From Eutreptiella sp. 'Long Island Sound 2002' (lineage: Eukaryota > Euglenozoa > Euglenophyceae > Eutreptiales > Eutreptiaceae), in assembly GCA_964036045.1 (NCBI GenBank), contig OZ038378.1, forward strand, positions 59,495,408-59,559,407: DNA of 64,000 bases, written 5' to 3'. Made by a program: the position numbers and the translations under genes. Under the pieces are notes generated by a model. That model saw nothing but the letters and a program-made list of their open reading frames with translations, was not told where the DNA came from and made no database searches. Position 1 is the first letter of the stretch. Every line of letters begins with the position of its first letter. Positions 31,558 to 41,399 of this stretch are shown here, piece after piece.

Positions 31558-33029
31558 GTGCACCAGCAGACCACTCTTTTTTCCCCTTTTCTTGGCATCT
31601 TGCCAACCCCCGGTGGTGGGATGATTTGGGCATCGCCCCTTTCCATCCCACCATCCCCCCCCAGGTGCACGTCCCCGACGTCACCCACCCCACCTTCTAT
31701 AGCACAACTTCTTTGCAATGGTACCGTGGTGCCTCATGCGCCCCCCCCTTCATTTCGAGTGAACCCCCCCTCCGCACCGAACCCCTTCCCGACCCCCCTC
31801 ATGGGGTGACGGGCAGCCCTGACCCCGCCCCCGACAGGGTTGGCCCCTCTCAGCCGCCCGTCAACTTTGTTGATGGGAACGGCTACATTGTGCTTCGGGG
31901 GCTTGTGGAGGCACGGGATTGTGAGGTGGGGTGGAACAAGGTGATGAAGGCGTGGGGCAGCGGCGACGAAAAAGTCGTCGCAAAAAATTTTGAGCTCCTT
32001 TTCAACGCCGCGCGGAGTGAGGAGCAGGCCAAGGATCCCGAGCTCCCCCGCCGGTGGCAAAGCAAGAGCACCTTGGGGTCTGGGGTGGGGGGGCCTCTCT
32101 TCAAGAAGTTCCACCCCCACCTCACCGAAAGTGTCCCTGGGGTTGGGGACCTCCACCCAATGACGCCGGGCAGCGTCATTGTGGCCAGTGTGGGGAGTGG
32201 GCCGCAGCTCCCCCACACCGACGTGACCACCCACCCCGACGTCCTCCCCCCCAGCGACAGGGCGGTGGGGGACTGCCACCTGAGTAGCTTCCTCTGCTTG
32301 TCAGAGGACTACCAGGTGGCGGTGCAGGCGGGGACGGCCCTGGGGGAGGCGGGGGAGGCGCGTTGGGACACCATTCAGCTGCATCGGGGGGACATGCTGC
32401 TGATGGTGGCCACCAGCCGCCATCATGGATTGCCTGCCCATCCCGACTCCAAGGATGGGCTGCAGGGGGCTCTTTTTAACTTGTGGACCCCCGACCCCCG
32501 ACACAAACACCACCAGGCCAACACCACACACTTGGACGCCATCCCCCCCAAGGAGGCCCTGGACGTTGCTGGGGATTTGTCCAGCTGGGACCTCCCCAGC
32601 GTGGATCAAGTGTTGTGGGTGGGGAAGGGGGCGGTTGCGAGGGTGGGGTTGTGGGAGGGGGAGGCTGCCCAGGCCCTGTTCGCCGACGCCCCGCAGACGC
32701 TCCCGGCAGGCCCCCCCACCTGCCCCTTCCACCCCACCTTCATCTCCCGGTCGGCCCCGGCCGCCGACCTCGCCGTCATCGAGGTCGGCCCCCAGTGCAT
32801 GCTGTTCTTCGAGGGCAGCGTGCACCAGCTGGAGGTCGTGAAGTGGGGCGATGTCGACGCGGAGTCGGAGATCCACTTCGCCTTGTCTGGCATTGCCCCC
32901 CCGGGTCGGCCGACCACGCTGTGGCACCTGGTGAACATGGTCCCAGCGTGGCGGTCGCCCAAGTGCGCGAGGACCGGGGCATGGAGCATCACCTGTCGAT
33001 GTGGACAGCGTGGCCCCGGACGCCCCTAA
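31536..33029 (+). CDS. 2OG-Fe(II) oxygenase-like protein (497 aa)
   Basis: Central part resembles the double-stranded beta-helix of 2-oxoglutarate/Fe(II) oxygenases, PhyH-like in style. GYIVLRGLVEARDCEVGW opens the domain at about 115. PQLPHTDVT gives H227-x-D229 as the iron pair, and RGDMLLMVATSRHHGLPA supplies the distal His (H296 or H297), about 68 residues on, followed by GALFNLWTPD. The Arg that usually binds 2-oxoglutarate is not obvious. A second region at about 370-480 (MLFFEGSVHQLEVV) is unknown. GC is markedly higher than in the transposase. It lies between two palindrome arrays and just upstream of the transposase, so it travels with the element. The substrate (nucleic acid or protein) is unknown. 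Confidence 0.65.
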   Translation: MPADLSVGAPADHSFFPFSWHLANPRWWDDLGIAPFHPTIPPQVHVPDVTHPTFYSTTSLQWYRGASCAPPFISSEPPLRTEPLPDPPHGVTGSPDPAPDRVGPSQPPVNFVDGNGYIVLRGLVEARDCEVGWNKVMKAWGSGDEKVVAKNFELLFNAARSEEQAKDPELPRRWQSKSTLGSGVGGPLFKKFHPHLTESVPGVGDLHPMTPGSVIVASVGSGPQLPHTDVTTHPDVLPPSDRAVGDCHLSSFLCLSEDYQVAVQAGTALGEAGEARWDTIQLHRGDMLLMVATSRHHGLPAHPDSKDGLQGALFNLWTPDPRHKHHQANTTHLDAIPPKEALDVAGDLSSWDLPSVDQVLWVGKGAVARVGLWEGEAAQALFADAPQTLPAGPPTCPFHPTFISRSAPAADLAVIEVGPQCMLFFEGSVHQLEVVKWGDVDAESEIHFALSGIAPPGRPTTLWHLVNMVPAWRSPKCARTGAWSITCRCGQRGPGRP

Positions 33030-33570
33030 GGTGACTGCCGCACTGGAGGAAGTGCGCCGGCAGTACCCCCCCCACCGCCTCACGTCGGCGGCCATGGACC
33101 CCTCCTTTGTGGAGGCGGTGGCGGAGCGGAGCTCCCAGGGCTCCGCTAGCCGGAGCTCCGCTCCCGGGGGGGGGGGGGGTGCGTAGGTACCCTCCGGAGC
33201 ACCTGTCCTTTCCAACCACGACTTTCTAACCACGACGAATGTTACCCTGCCCCCCCCCCCCCCCCAAGCATGGGCAGTTTGACCGATATGTGGGGTACTC
33301 CCCCCCCACTGTGCGAAATTTTCTGCAGCACTGTTTGTACATTACCCCCTGACCTGATGTGCCCCCTGACCTGTTAACCTGTTAACCTGTTAATTTGCGA
33401 TTCCTTTCTGCGGAACTGTTTGTATATTACACTGCTGGCTGAGTGACAGCCGGAATGACAGCATGAGACAATGACAATGACAATGACAGCATGAGCACCA
33501 TCCTGAGCGATCTTTGTGAGGGTCAACGAGGGCACAAGGATGAGGCTTTGGCAGAAATTCTGTGACAGTA
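33030..33570. other. Intergenic spacer of inner transposon
   Basis: C- and G-homopolymer runs (about 33168, 33250), GTTAACCT repeats (33365-33395) and ATGACA repeats (33450-33490). A plus-strand frame to 33186 extends the tail of the oxygenase region in another phase. No gene called. Confidence 0.5.
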
Positions 33571-33718
33571 ATGTGAAATTCGCACGAAATTCGTACGAAT
33601 TTCGTACGAATTTCGTACGAATTTCACATTTTCAGAATATTCACACATTTCTATTCATGTGAAATTCGTACGAAATTCGTACGAATTTCGTACGAATTTC
33701 GTACGAATTTCGTGCGAA
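33571..33718. repeat. Palindrome array B between oxygenase and transposase
   Basis: Two blocks (33571-33627 and 33659-33718) of AATTCGTACGA units at 11-bp spacing, separated by about 30 bases. They lie 120 bases upstream of the transposase start. Confidence 0.85.
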
Positions 33719-33838
33719 TCTATGTGAATTTCTTTTAATTGCATGCGAATCACAGTAGAGAGAGTGGTCTGCGGCAGGGGGATGGTAGAAACTTTGCGAT
33801 GACTGCCTGCCCATTCAACAGGTCCTGTATCCCACATC

Positions 33839-35602
33839 ATGCCACGGCCCAAGGAGCCGTTCCATCTGGTAGCGGATCGTACACGACGGCGGCGCCTACA
33901 AGAGCTCCAGGAGGTTGTTACCAAGGAGCTTGCAGCACCCTACACCGTCAAGTACCTGCCCGACACGGGGCAAATAGTGCTTACCCCCGAAACAAGAATT
34001 GTAGCCACCGTCCAGCCCGAGCCCACCCAGGAGGAGAGGTTGATTATGGCCGTGTGGAGGATCCGGTCATTGCACCTCTCTAGGACAGAGTCCCGGTACC
34101 TGGTGGGGAGCATGACGTACGGTGTGGTATGGGACCAGGTGTACAGCATGCTCCGGCAGCTAGCGTTGCCGGAGTCCCGGGCGTTTACTGCCTATACGGG
34201 TGACGACACGGCCATCAATGGTGCGGCCTGCTACCTACCTGACCGCATCGCCCACCTATTCAAGTGTCGACCACCACCACCCTCGGCCATCATGCAGCCC
34301 GGGGACCGACGGCTGCATTGGTTGCCTATTGCGGTGGACGGTACATCGAGGCATGAGGCCTCGTACGTCCATTGCACGCTTGGTGGCACCGCCAGCCCCA
34401 ACCAACTATCTAGTTGGTGGCTACTAGGGGGCAGTGAAAAGTGGGACACCCTCTACGCGGCCTCCCAGGAAATTGATTTTGATGATGAGTTGCGCAAGGC
34501 CGCAACCGTAAGTTTTAAGGATACGGCAGGGAATGATAGGCAGTCCCTTTTTTTTCTGTGTGCAGATGGTAAGGCACAGGTGCTCATGGCGGGCTGCCAA
34601 AACTGGAAGGCAGAATCCCCTGGTGCCACTGTGTGTTGGGTCTGCATGCGTAACCGTGCTCTGTGCCTTGCTACCTTTGGCACAGCAAGTGCGATAGACG
34701 GCAACTGGGAACCAGCCGTTGCCATAAGTGCTATATATAGGGCCATTATGAGTGATAGGCGAGTGCCTGATTATGGCCTCCATGGGGTCCTTCGTGTCCT
34801 GTTGTGTGCAGTCAACGGGACACGGGACCTATTTGTACAATTGACAGGGAAGGCACCGGCCACTGTGGCACGCACCATGCTGCAACCGGTTTTAGATGAG
34901 GCACGGCTTGCTGCACGAACTTGCACCCGTGCCTCATTAAATAATGACAAGGCAAACAGCAAGGGGAAGGTGAGGATGGAGTGTGCTGCTGCCATCCATT
35001 TCATGCGCAATAAGGGTTGGGAGAAGATAATAGATGCTTGCCTAGAGCAGCCTAGTGTCACGCAGCATCAAGTAGGGGGAAAAAGTTGGGAGTCGGTGTG
35101 CAAAACGTGGTGGGAGAATTTTGCAAGCATGTGTGTATACGCGTGGCGTTCCGCATGGTTCTCCGGGGCCGACTTGGGGCGGCTCCGGAACCATAGCATA
35201 GCCATGGGCGCTGCCCACAATGAGCTCCAGTGGGGCAAACTTCTGTGGACGCATCTTTGGATCGACCACATGTATTATTTTGCAAAGAAGTGGAGAATCT
35301 TGTCAAAGTTCTCCTGCTTTGCCATGGAGGGAAGTCACCGGAGGCTGAAGCGCATGTTGCGCAACAGCGGGGGCCTAAGCCTCCTCCGGGGGAGACTAGG
35401 GGTGCAAGTGGTTGTGGACAACCACACCATTGACGATAGCCTTTGGTTGCATGGGTGGGATGCGACCAAAAGGGCTCAACATGGGCAAGGGCCCATAAGT
35501 GTACAAACGTATGCAAGCCGCACAAGAAGACGGCTTCTAACCGACATGCAGCACCTTCAGACTCTACAGCGGCGGTTCCGGTGCCGCAAGAGACGGACAT
35601 GA
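33839..35602 (+). CDS. DDE-type transposase with CWxC motif (587 aa)
   Basis: Probable RNase H-fold transposase of the inner element. Candidate acidic triad: D167 (PIAVDGTSRHE), D243 (FLCADGKAQ) and E497 (CFAMEGSHRRLKRML). A zinc-type CWVC pair (C266, C269) follows the second Asp after 22 residues. The order D, D, CxxC, then E before a basic helix matches large DDE families with a Cys insertion, such as the KDZ/Plavaka group; that family assignment is inference. The same features occur in the frame at 55942-57370 (D121, D205, CWIC, E). The frame is fully open from ATG to TGA, so this copy could be active. Confidence 0.65.
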   Translation: MPRPKEPFHLVADRTRRRRLQELQEVVTKELAAPYTVKYLPDTGQIVLTPETRIVATVQPEPTQEERLIMAVWRIRSLHLSRTESRYLVGSMTYGVVWDQVYSMLRQLALPESRAFTAYTGDDTAINGAACYLPDRIAHLFKCRPPPPSAIMQPGDRRLHWLPIAVDGTSRHEASYVHCTLGGTASPNQLSSWWLLGGSEKWDTLYAASQEIDFDDELRKAATVSFKDTAGNDRQSLFFLCADGKAQVLMAGCQNWKAESPGATVCWVCMRNRALCLATFGTASAIDGNWEPAVAISAIYRAIMSDRRVPDYGLHGVLRVLLCAVNGTRDLFVQLTGKAPATVARTMLQPVLDEARLAARTCTRASLNNDKANSKGKVRMECAAAIHFMRNKGWEKIIDACLEQPSVTQHQVGGKSWESVCKTWWENFASMCVYAWRSAWFSGADLGRLRNHSIAMGAAHNELQWGKLLWTHLWIDHMYYFAKKWRILSKFSCFAMEGSHRRLKRMLRNSGGLSLLRGRLGVQVVVDNHTIDDSLWLHGWDATKRAQHGQGPISVQTYASRTRRRLLTDMQHLQTLQRRFRCRKRRT

Positions 35603-35700
35603 GATGACCTTACGAACCCAGACCATTGTTGCCTGTGACCGGGGTGCATGCTGGGGGGCTTACTAGGGGTGTGAGGACAAATCAGGGGGTGCACACGGGT

Positions 35701-35812
35701 AACATTTGTGTAAATTCACGTGAATTCACGTGAATTCACGTGAAATTCGTACGAAATTCGTACGAAATTCGTACGAATTTCACGTGAATTCACGTGAATT
35801 CACGGCTGTGAA
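35701..35812. repeat. Palindrome array B downstream of transposase
   Basis: TTCACGTGAA units flank TTCGTACGAA units in a roughly symmetric block, 100 bases after the transposase stop. An equivalent block is at 40160-40229. Confidence 0.85.
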
Positions 35813-36064
35813 TCGGCTACAGGCTTGCCGGGTTCCGGCACCTCTCGTTTTGGGCACGGTGCGGTCATGATGCATGCTTTTGGGGCGGGACTTTCATTGG
35901 ATGATGCGTAACAAAGCTAGGGGAGGAATTTTGGCCCCTCAAAGCCCTTGAAGCGAACCAAGAATATGGCATTTTCCCCCAAAAACCTCAAATTTTGGGT
36001 AAATTCACGTGAAATTCACGCAATTATTCAAACGGCCACTTAACGGCCGTTCACGAAGGGTACA

Positions 36065-36517
36065 CACATTACATTTCTTAATCTTTGTTGCATTGCTCAC
36101 AAATTTGTTGGGAAGGTCATAGGTTATAGGTGATAGTGGATGCAGTGGTGGGGGGGTCCGTTGGGGTCAAACCATTGTTGCATTGCTCACACAGTTGTTT
36201 GGAAGGGCAAAGGTTATAGTTGCTAGTAGATGCATGAGGGTGGGGTGGGGGGGTCCATTGGGTCATACCATAGGAGCGTAATCAACCACGTCTAGGGTTG
36301 GGAGGGGGGGGGGGGGCAAGGAGACCCCCCACTTACAGCCCCTGAGTGTCTGGGTGTGGGGTTATGAGGGTGTCTTGCTTGTTGCAGTGCGGTTAAGGTT
36401 AGGGAGGGCATCCTTTTTCTCTTCACAGGTTTTGTGTATCCCCATGGCTCTCATGTGCTAGTTGCTCATGCTTTGGCAGCAAATAATCAAGTCAGCGCCG
36501 ACTTTACAGTATGCTCC
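36065..36517. other. Outer transposon interior, minor repeats
   Basis: Two imperfect direct copies of about 88 bp containing TTGTTGCATTGCTCACA (from about 36086 and 36174), G-runs, and a CTTCACAGG-type string before the rRNA homology begins. No gene. Confidence 0.55.
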
Positions 36518-36656
36518 CGTGTCTACTCGGAACTGTGTACTACGCAGGGGAATCTGACTGTTTAATTGAAACACAGCTTTGCGATGGGACCTGCTGGCTG
36601 GTTCCGCGAGGTGACTTCTGCCCAGTGCTCTGATTGTCAATGCAAAGAGATTTAGC

Positions 36657-36716
<60 letters not shown>

Positions 36717-37045
36717 GACTGATTGACGCGCATGAATGGATCAACGAGATTCCTGCTGTCCCTAGATGCTGGCTGGTGAACCAACCGCCAAGGGAACGGG
36801 CTTGGGTGTTCCAGCGGGGAAAGAAGACCCTGTTGAGTTTGACTCTAGTCTGACAGAGTGCAGCAGCATGGAGGGTGTAGCACAGGTGGGAAGTGCGCGC
36901 CAACTCATGGCATTGATCATGGCCTTCGCGGCCATCTCGACTGTCGGCTCTTCCTTCTGGATGAGGCTCCGCGCTGCTACGCGCAAGCTTGCAATGAAAT
37001 ACCACTACCTCCACAGCCGCTTTACTAATCGGATGATTCGGGTAA
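36518..37045 (+). rRNA. Partial 28S (LSU) rRNA gene fragment
   Basis: Contains highly conserved eukaryotic LSU blocks in the right order: AGGGGAATCTGACTGTTTAA, TTCTGCCCAGTGCTCTGA, GCGCGGGTAAACGGCGGGAG, TAACTATGACTCTCTTAAGG, TAGCCAAATGCCTCGTC, GACGCGCATGAATGGATCAA, GCCAAGGGAACGGGCTTGG, GGGGAAAGAAGACCCTGTTG and TGAAATACCACTACC. It starts and stops mid-gene. Several otherwise invariant positions differ (for example a shortened segment after CCTCGTC), so it is probably a pseudogene fragment or an rDNA-derived retroposed sequence rather than a working gene. It lies inside the outer transposon and abuts a GT microsatellite. Confidence 0.9.
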
Positions 37046-37161
37046 GGGTGTGTATGGGTGTGTGTGTGTGTCTGTGTGTGTGTGTGTGTGTGTCTGTGTG
37101 TGTGTGTGCCGGGGGGCAGGTGTAGGGAAATGTGTGTGCTTGGTTCTTTGGTCACCTCACG

Positions 37162-37244
<83 letters not shown>

Positions 37245-37290
37245 TGTGCGGTGTGTGTGTGTGTGTGTATGTGTGTGTGTGTGCCGGGGG
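37046..37290. repeat. (GT)n microsatellite after the rDNA fragment
   Basis: Long GT tracts interrupted by two copies of a GTGCCGGGGGGCAGGT-type insert followed by AGGGAAATGTG (about 37106 and 37281). Frames here (poly-Cys-Val) are not genes. Confidence 0.95.
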
Positions 37291-38715
37291 GGCAGGTATA
37301 GGGAAATGTGGGTGGGTGTGGGGACTTCGGTACATGCATAGGTGGTGTTGGTGTGGCTCTTCGTGCAGTGTCCTGCAAAAATGGTACGAAATTCGTACGA
37401 AGTTCGTACGAAATTCGTGCGAAATTCGTACGAAATTCGTGCGAAATTCGTACGAATTTCGTACGAAAAGTGCCTCAGAGATAGGTACTGTGAATGTGGT
37501 TGTTACGAAATTCGTACGAATTTCGCACGAAGTTCAAACAATTTGCATGAACTTGTGTCATTTTTGTGTGTGTGTGGGTGTGCCTGGTCAGAGGGGTTGT
37601 TGTTTGTGTGGGCGTGGGTGCATGGTGTGTGCGTGCCTGGGTAATATGTGCATGCATTGGTGGTTCTTGGGTTCTTGGGTGGTTTTGTTGAATCATGTGG
37701 GACGATACTTTTGTGGTGTTTGTAGTTTGTGACTGTCTGTCGTTTGTGTTTGTTGCTGCTGATTGTCATGATGTGTGTGTAATGCCTGCTTTTCGGCTGT
37801 GTTGGTATCGCTGTTTTGCTTGCTGCTTGTTGTGCTTCGTGTGTCTGCTGCTTCTCACTGGTGACTGTTGCTGATGACCTGACTGTCTTGTTCTTCTGTG
37901 TTGTTGTTGTGTTGCTGTGCTGTGTGCTATGGGCTGACTATGTTGTTCTTCTGTGTTGTTGTTGTGTTGCTGTGCTGTGTGCTATGGGTGCGTGTGGATG
38001 GTCGGATGGGTGGCTGTCTGTTGTTGAATCATGTGGGACAATACTTTTGTGCTGTTTGTGGTTTGTGACTGTCTGTCGTTTGTGTTTGTTGCTGCTGATT
38101 GTCATGATGTGTGTGTAATGCCTGCTTTTCGGCCGTGTTGGTATCGCTGTTTTGCTTGCTGCTTGTTGTGCTCCGTGTGTCTGCTGCTCCTCATTGGTGA
38201 ATGTTGCTGATGACCTGACTGTGTTGTTCTTCGGTGTTGTTGTTGTGTTGCTGTGCTGTGTGCTATGGGCTGAATGTGTTGTTCTTCTGTGTTGTTGTGG
38301 TGTTGCTGTGCTGTGTGCTATGGGCTGAATGTGTTGTTCTTCTGTGTTGTTGTGGTGTTGCTGTGCTGTGTGCTATGGGCTGAGTGTGTTTGTTCTGGAG
38401 AAAAATGATACAAATTCATGCAAATTGTTCGAACTTCGTACGAAATTCGTACGAAGTTCGTACGAATTTCGTACGAAATTCGTAACAACCACATTCACGG
38501 TACGTATTCACGGTACTTTGGGGGCGAATTTCATACGAAATTCGTACGAAATTCGCACGAATTTCGTACGAATTTCGTACGAATTTCGTGCGAACTTCGT
38601 ACGAATTTCGTACCATTTTTGCAGGACACTGCACGAAGAGCCACACCAACACCACCTATGCATGCAACAAAGTCCCCACACCCACACAGATTTCCCTGTA
38701 CCTGCCCCCCCGGCA
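37281..38715. repeat. Large inverted repeat with array B palindromes in both arms
   Basis: The left arm, about 37281-37562, and right arm, about 38401-38715, are inverted copies. Each holds GTGCCGGGGGGGCAGGTA-type sequence (inverted on the right), a GGTGTTGGTGTGGCTCTTCG block, two groups of TTCGTACGAA palindromes and an AATTTGCATGAA-type inner edge. The flanking GT and CA tracts extend the symmetry. The loop is about 840 bp of minisatellite. Confidence 0.8.
37688..38395. repeat. Minisatellite in the inverted-repeat loop
   Basis: A 336-bp direct repeat (TTGAATCATGTGGGAC at 37688 and 38024), and within it shorter units of about 56 bp (TGTTGTTCTTCTGTGTTGTT through GTGTGCTATGGGCTGA), at least three in a row at 38220-38390. 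Confidence 0.8.
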
Positions 38716-39733
38716 CACACACACCCACAAACACACGCACACACACACACACACACACATACACACACACACACACACCCATGCACAAAACACACACATA
38801 CCCTCGATGAAAGCAAACAGCCCCCCACTCGACCCACACCCACACACTGCCCGCCCACACACCCTCATACGTACCTGGACAGTGGATGTGTCACGGTTAG
38901 ATGTTTAGGGGGGGGGGGTTCTGTGTGTGTGTGTGTGTGTGTCTGCCTGTGTGTGTGGATGGGTTTCTGTGGATGGATATGTGTGTGTTTTTCTGTGGGT
39001 GGGTCGGTGTGTCCATGTGTAGTTGGGTGTGTGGTTGTGTGTGTTTGTGTGTACGCGCGTGTTGCTGTGAGGTGCGGGAAGGGTGTGTCTGTATGTGTGC
39101 GTGTGTGTGTGTGTGTGTATGGCTTGTGCGTATATGTGGTTTGGTGCTCCTCACATCCTCACCCCCCCCACACACACACAGGCGCACGCCCACACGCAGA
39201 ACCAAAAAGACAGTCATGCACCCCCCCCCCCCACCCACATACCATCAATGAAACGTACCTGGACAGTGGATGTGTCACGGTTAAATGTTTAGGGGAGGGG
39301 GGTTCTGTGTGTGTGTATGTGTGTCTGCCTGTGTGTGTGGAAGGGTTTGTGCGGATGCGTGTATGTGGGTCGGTGTGTCCATGTGTAGTTGGGTGTGTGT
39401 TTGTGTGTGCGCGTGTGTTGGTGTGAGGTGCGGGAAGGGTGTGTGTGTATGCGTGTGTATGGCTTGTGCGTATATGTGCATGGTTTGGTGTTCCTCACAT
39501 CCTCACCCCCCCCCCCACACACAGGCGCACGCCCACACCCAGAAAACAAACAGACAATCGTACATGTACCCCGCCCCCCCACACACACACCCACATGCCA
39601 TTAGTGGAATGAAGCCGCCCTGCCACCCCACCCACACCCACACCCACAAACTGCCCAGCCACACATACGCACACACACCTGCATAGTGGATGTGTCGTGG
39701 TTAGGTATGTGGGGCGGGATCATTGTGGGTGTG

Positions 39734-39780
<47 letters not shown>

Positions 39781-40129
39781 ATTGGTTTGTGCGCGTGGGT
39801 GCGTGTTTGTGTGTGGGTGTGTATCCATGGGTCCGTGGTTGTGTGTGTGGGTGTGTGGGTGTTGGTGTGAGGTTTGGGACGGGTTTGTGTGCGTATGTGG
39901 TCGGGTGGCCCCCACATCCTCACACACACCAACACACAGACGCATGCTCGCACGTAGACACAAACAGGAAGTCATGCATCCACCCACATGCAAACCCCAC
40001 CATACACCCATACACAAACCCACACAAATCCACACACCCCACACAAAGGCACACCCACACACATGTGCACATGTTGCATGTAGCCAAGGTGCCTGCAGGG
40101 GTGCATTGGGGGGGGGGGTACCCCGGGTG
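38716..40129. repeat. CA/GT-rich minisatellite, units of about 0.4 kb
   Basis: CCTGGACAGTGGATGTGTCA recurs at about 38874 and 39258, with a diverged third copy near 39678. Each is followed by a G-run, GT tract, a TGTCCATGTGTAGTTGGGTG-type segment, CACATCCTCACCCCCC and a CA tract. Period is about 384-420 bp. Long frames across it (for example 38329-39426) are repeat translation. Confidence 0.85.
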
Positions 40130-40159
40130 TTAGGACAAATGAGGGGGTGCACAAGGGTG

Positions 40160-40229
40160 AAATTTGTATGAATTCACGTGAATTCACGTGAAATTCGTAC
40201 GAAATTCGTGCGAATTTTGTACGAATTCA
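40160..40229. repeat. Palindrome array B at the outer copy right end
   Basis: TTCACGTGAA and TTCGTACGAA units followed by the shared subterminal sequence (GTGAATCGGCTACAGGCTTG) also present at 35809. Diverged from the inner copy, with TTCGTGCGAA and TTTGTACGAA variants. Confidence 0.8.
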
Positions 40230-40589
40230 CGTCAATCCACGCCTGTGAATCGGCTACAGGCTTGCCGGGTTTCGGCACCTCTCGTTTTGCGCACGGTTCG
40301 GACATGATGGATGCTTTTGGGGCGGGACTTTCATTGGATGATGCGTAATGAAGCCGGGGGAAGAATTTTGGCCCCTCAAATCCCTCGGAAGGATCCAAAA
40401 ATATGGCATTTTCCCCAAAAGACCTCAAAATTTGGGTAAATTCACGTGAAATTCACGCAATTATTCAAACGGCCACTTAACCCCCGTTCACGAAGGGTAC
40501 ACGGCAATAAGTGGCGAAATTGCTGCGTTTTAAATTTATGAAGGACAGGCAGGTGGTGTACCGCCACTGAACCCAGGGGGGGGGGCTGG

Positions 40590-41032
40590 GAGGAGGTCGG
40601 GAGTGAAAATCAGGCTGTGAGCTGCCCATTTTGAGAAATGGTCGCTGATTTCGTTGCCAATAAAATTGGCGTGCCCTTTAATCCACAGAACTTGGAGTGC
40701 ACTAACCCTAACATGGGTTAGTGATGAGACGTAGGGCGCTTTGCACTGCGACGGTCCAGGTGTCGTCTTTGAACGGGCTGGGCTCAGAGGCCTGGCATTT
40801 CTGGAGGGTGGACACCACCTAATCGTTGTCGATCAACAGACACAGTTCATGTTGGGAGAACTCCCTGTGAATCCAGCGACTGGCTGCAATCGCCCCCCAG
40901 CATTCCGAACCCAGGGAAGAAGGATGTGCTGAGGACATGCTTGGTTGTGCCGTGTGGTAGGAAGGCCGTGACGGCGGCCGCATGGCCGGATTCACCGGAT
41001 GATCCATCAGCATAAAGCCACACACATTGCAA
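40590..41032 (-). pseudogene. LINE RNase H-like domain
   Basis: Two pieces in different phases fit an RNase H fold. WLYADGSSGESGHAAAVTAF (about 41030-40970) has the first catalytic Asp in the DGS motif, and LWIKGHANFIGNEISDHFSK (about 40690-40630) has the GNE-x3-D signature near the C-terminal Asp. RNase H after RT is found in several plant and algal LINE groups. A C10 run at about 40576-40585 causes a further phase change before the transposon junction. Confidence 0.7.
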
Positions 41033-41399
41033 GCCGGGTGCCGGCGGTCTGGTTAGTGCTTGTCAGGCATCGTGGCAGCCCCATTCGATGAGAGATTTCT
41101 CTTCTAGGTAGTGCTGTACCTGCAGAGCAAAGACATGGCCGTGGTTACTGACCCCTAACGCGTGTGCGTTGTGCAGTGGTGTTGGGGGTTCGGGGATGGT
41201 CGCTTCAGGGCGCAAAAACTCAGGGACAAGCTGGAAGTTGAAGGGTGGGAGTAATCCATGAAGGCTTGGCATGGCATGTGCATGGTATAGGATGTGTGGG
41301 ACTCCACAGAGTAGATTCCGTCGTGGAACGAGACATTGGCCCATTTGGAAGTGGCCTCGGTCACGCTACCTGTGGCGTGCCCTGATTTGAACCTGACGG

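Larger units (their letters stand above)
30709..36064 (+). mobile_element. Inner DNA transposon with oxygenase and DDE transposase
   Basis: A 5.36-kb element with ends TGTACCCTTCGTGAACCGGC and the inverted GGCCGTTCACGAAGGGTACA. The TIRs are imperfect: about 15 bp exact, then GGCCGTTTGAAT on both sides with an 11-12-bp offset. It carries three plus-strand frames: a small ORF, a 2OG-oxygenase-like ORF and a DDE transposase. Arrays of TTCGTACGAA palindromes lie upstream, between the main genes and downstream. It is inserted in the left end of an older copy of the same family. Flanking CA/CA is the only candidate target duplication. Confidence 0.8.
30139..40500. mobile_element. Outer DNA transposon copy (TIR GTACCCTTCGTGAAC)
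   Basis: Left end 30139 begins GTACCCTTCGTGAACCGACC and the right end at 40500 is its inverted partner (GTTCACGAAGGGTAC). The subterminal 350-550 bp at each end match those of the inner element at 30709-36064 on the corresponding sides. Its interior holds the inner element, a 28S rDNA fragment and long GT/CA repeats, and no transposase of its own, so it was mobilised in trans. No target-site duplication is evident. Confidence 0.75.

Noticed and set aside
36518-37045. Functional rRNA gene or rDNA unit
   Set aside because: Only an internal LSU segment is present, with substitutions at conserved sites and no flanking 5.8S, ITS or 18S.
37050-40152. Long frames up to 365 codons (poly Cys-Val, His-Thr, FVRNSYEIRTKF-type)
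   Set aside because: These translate GT/CA microsatellites and the TTCGTACGAA array; they exist on both strands and carry no domain.
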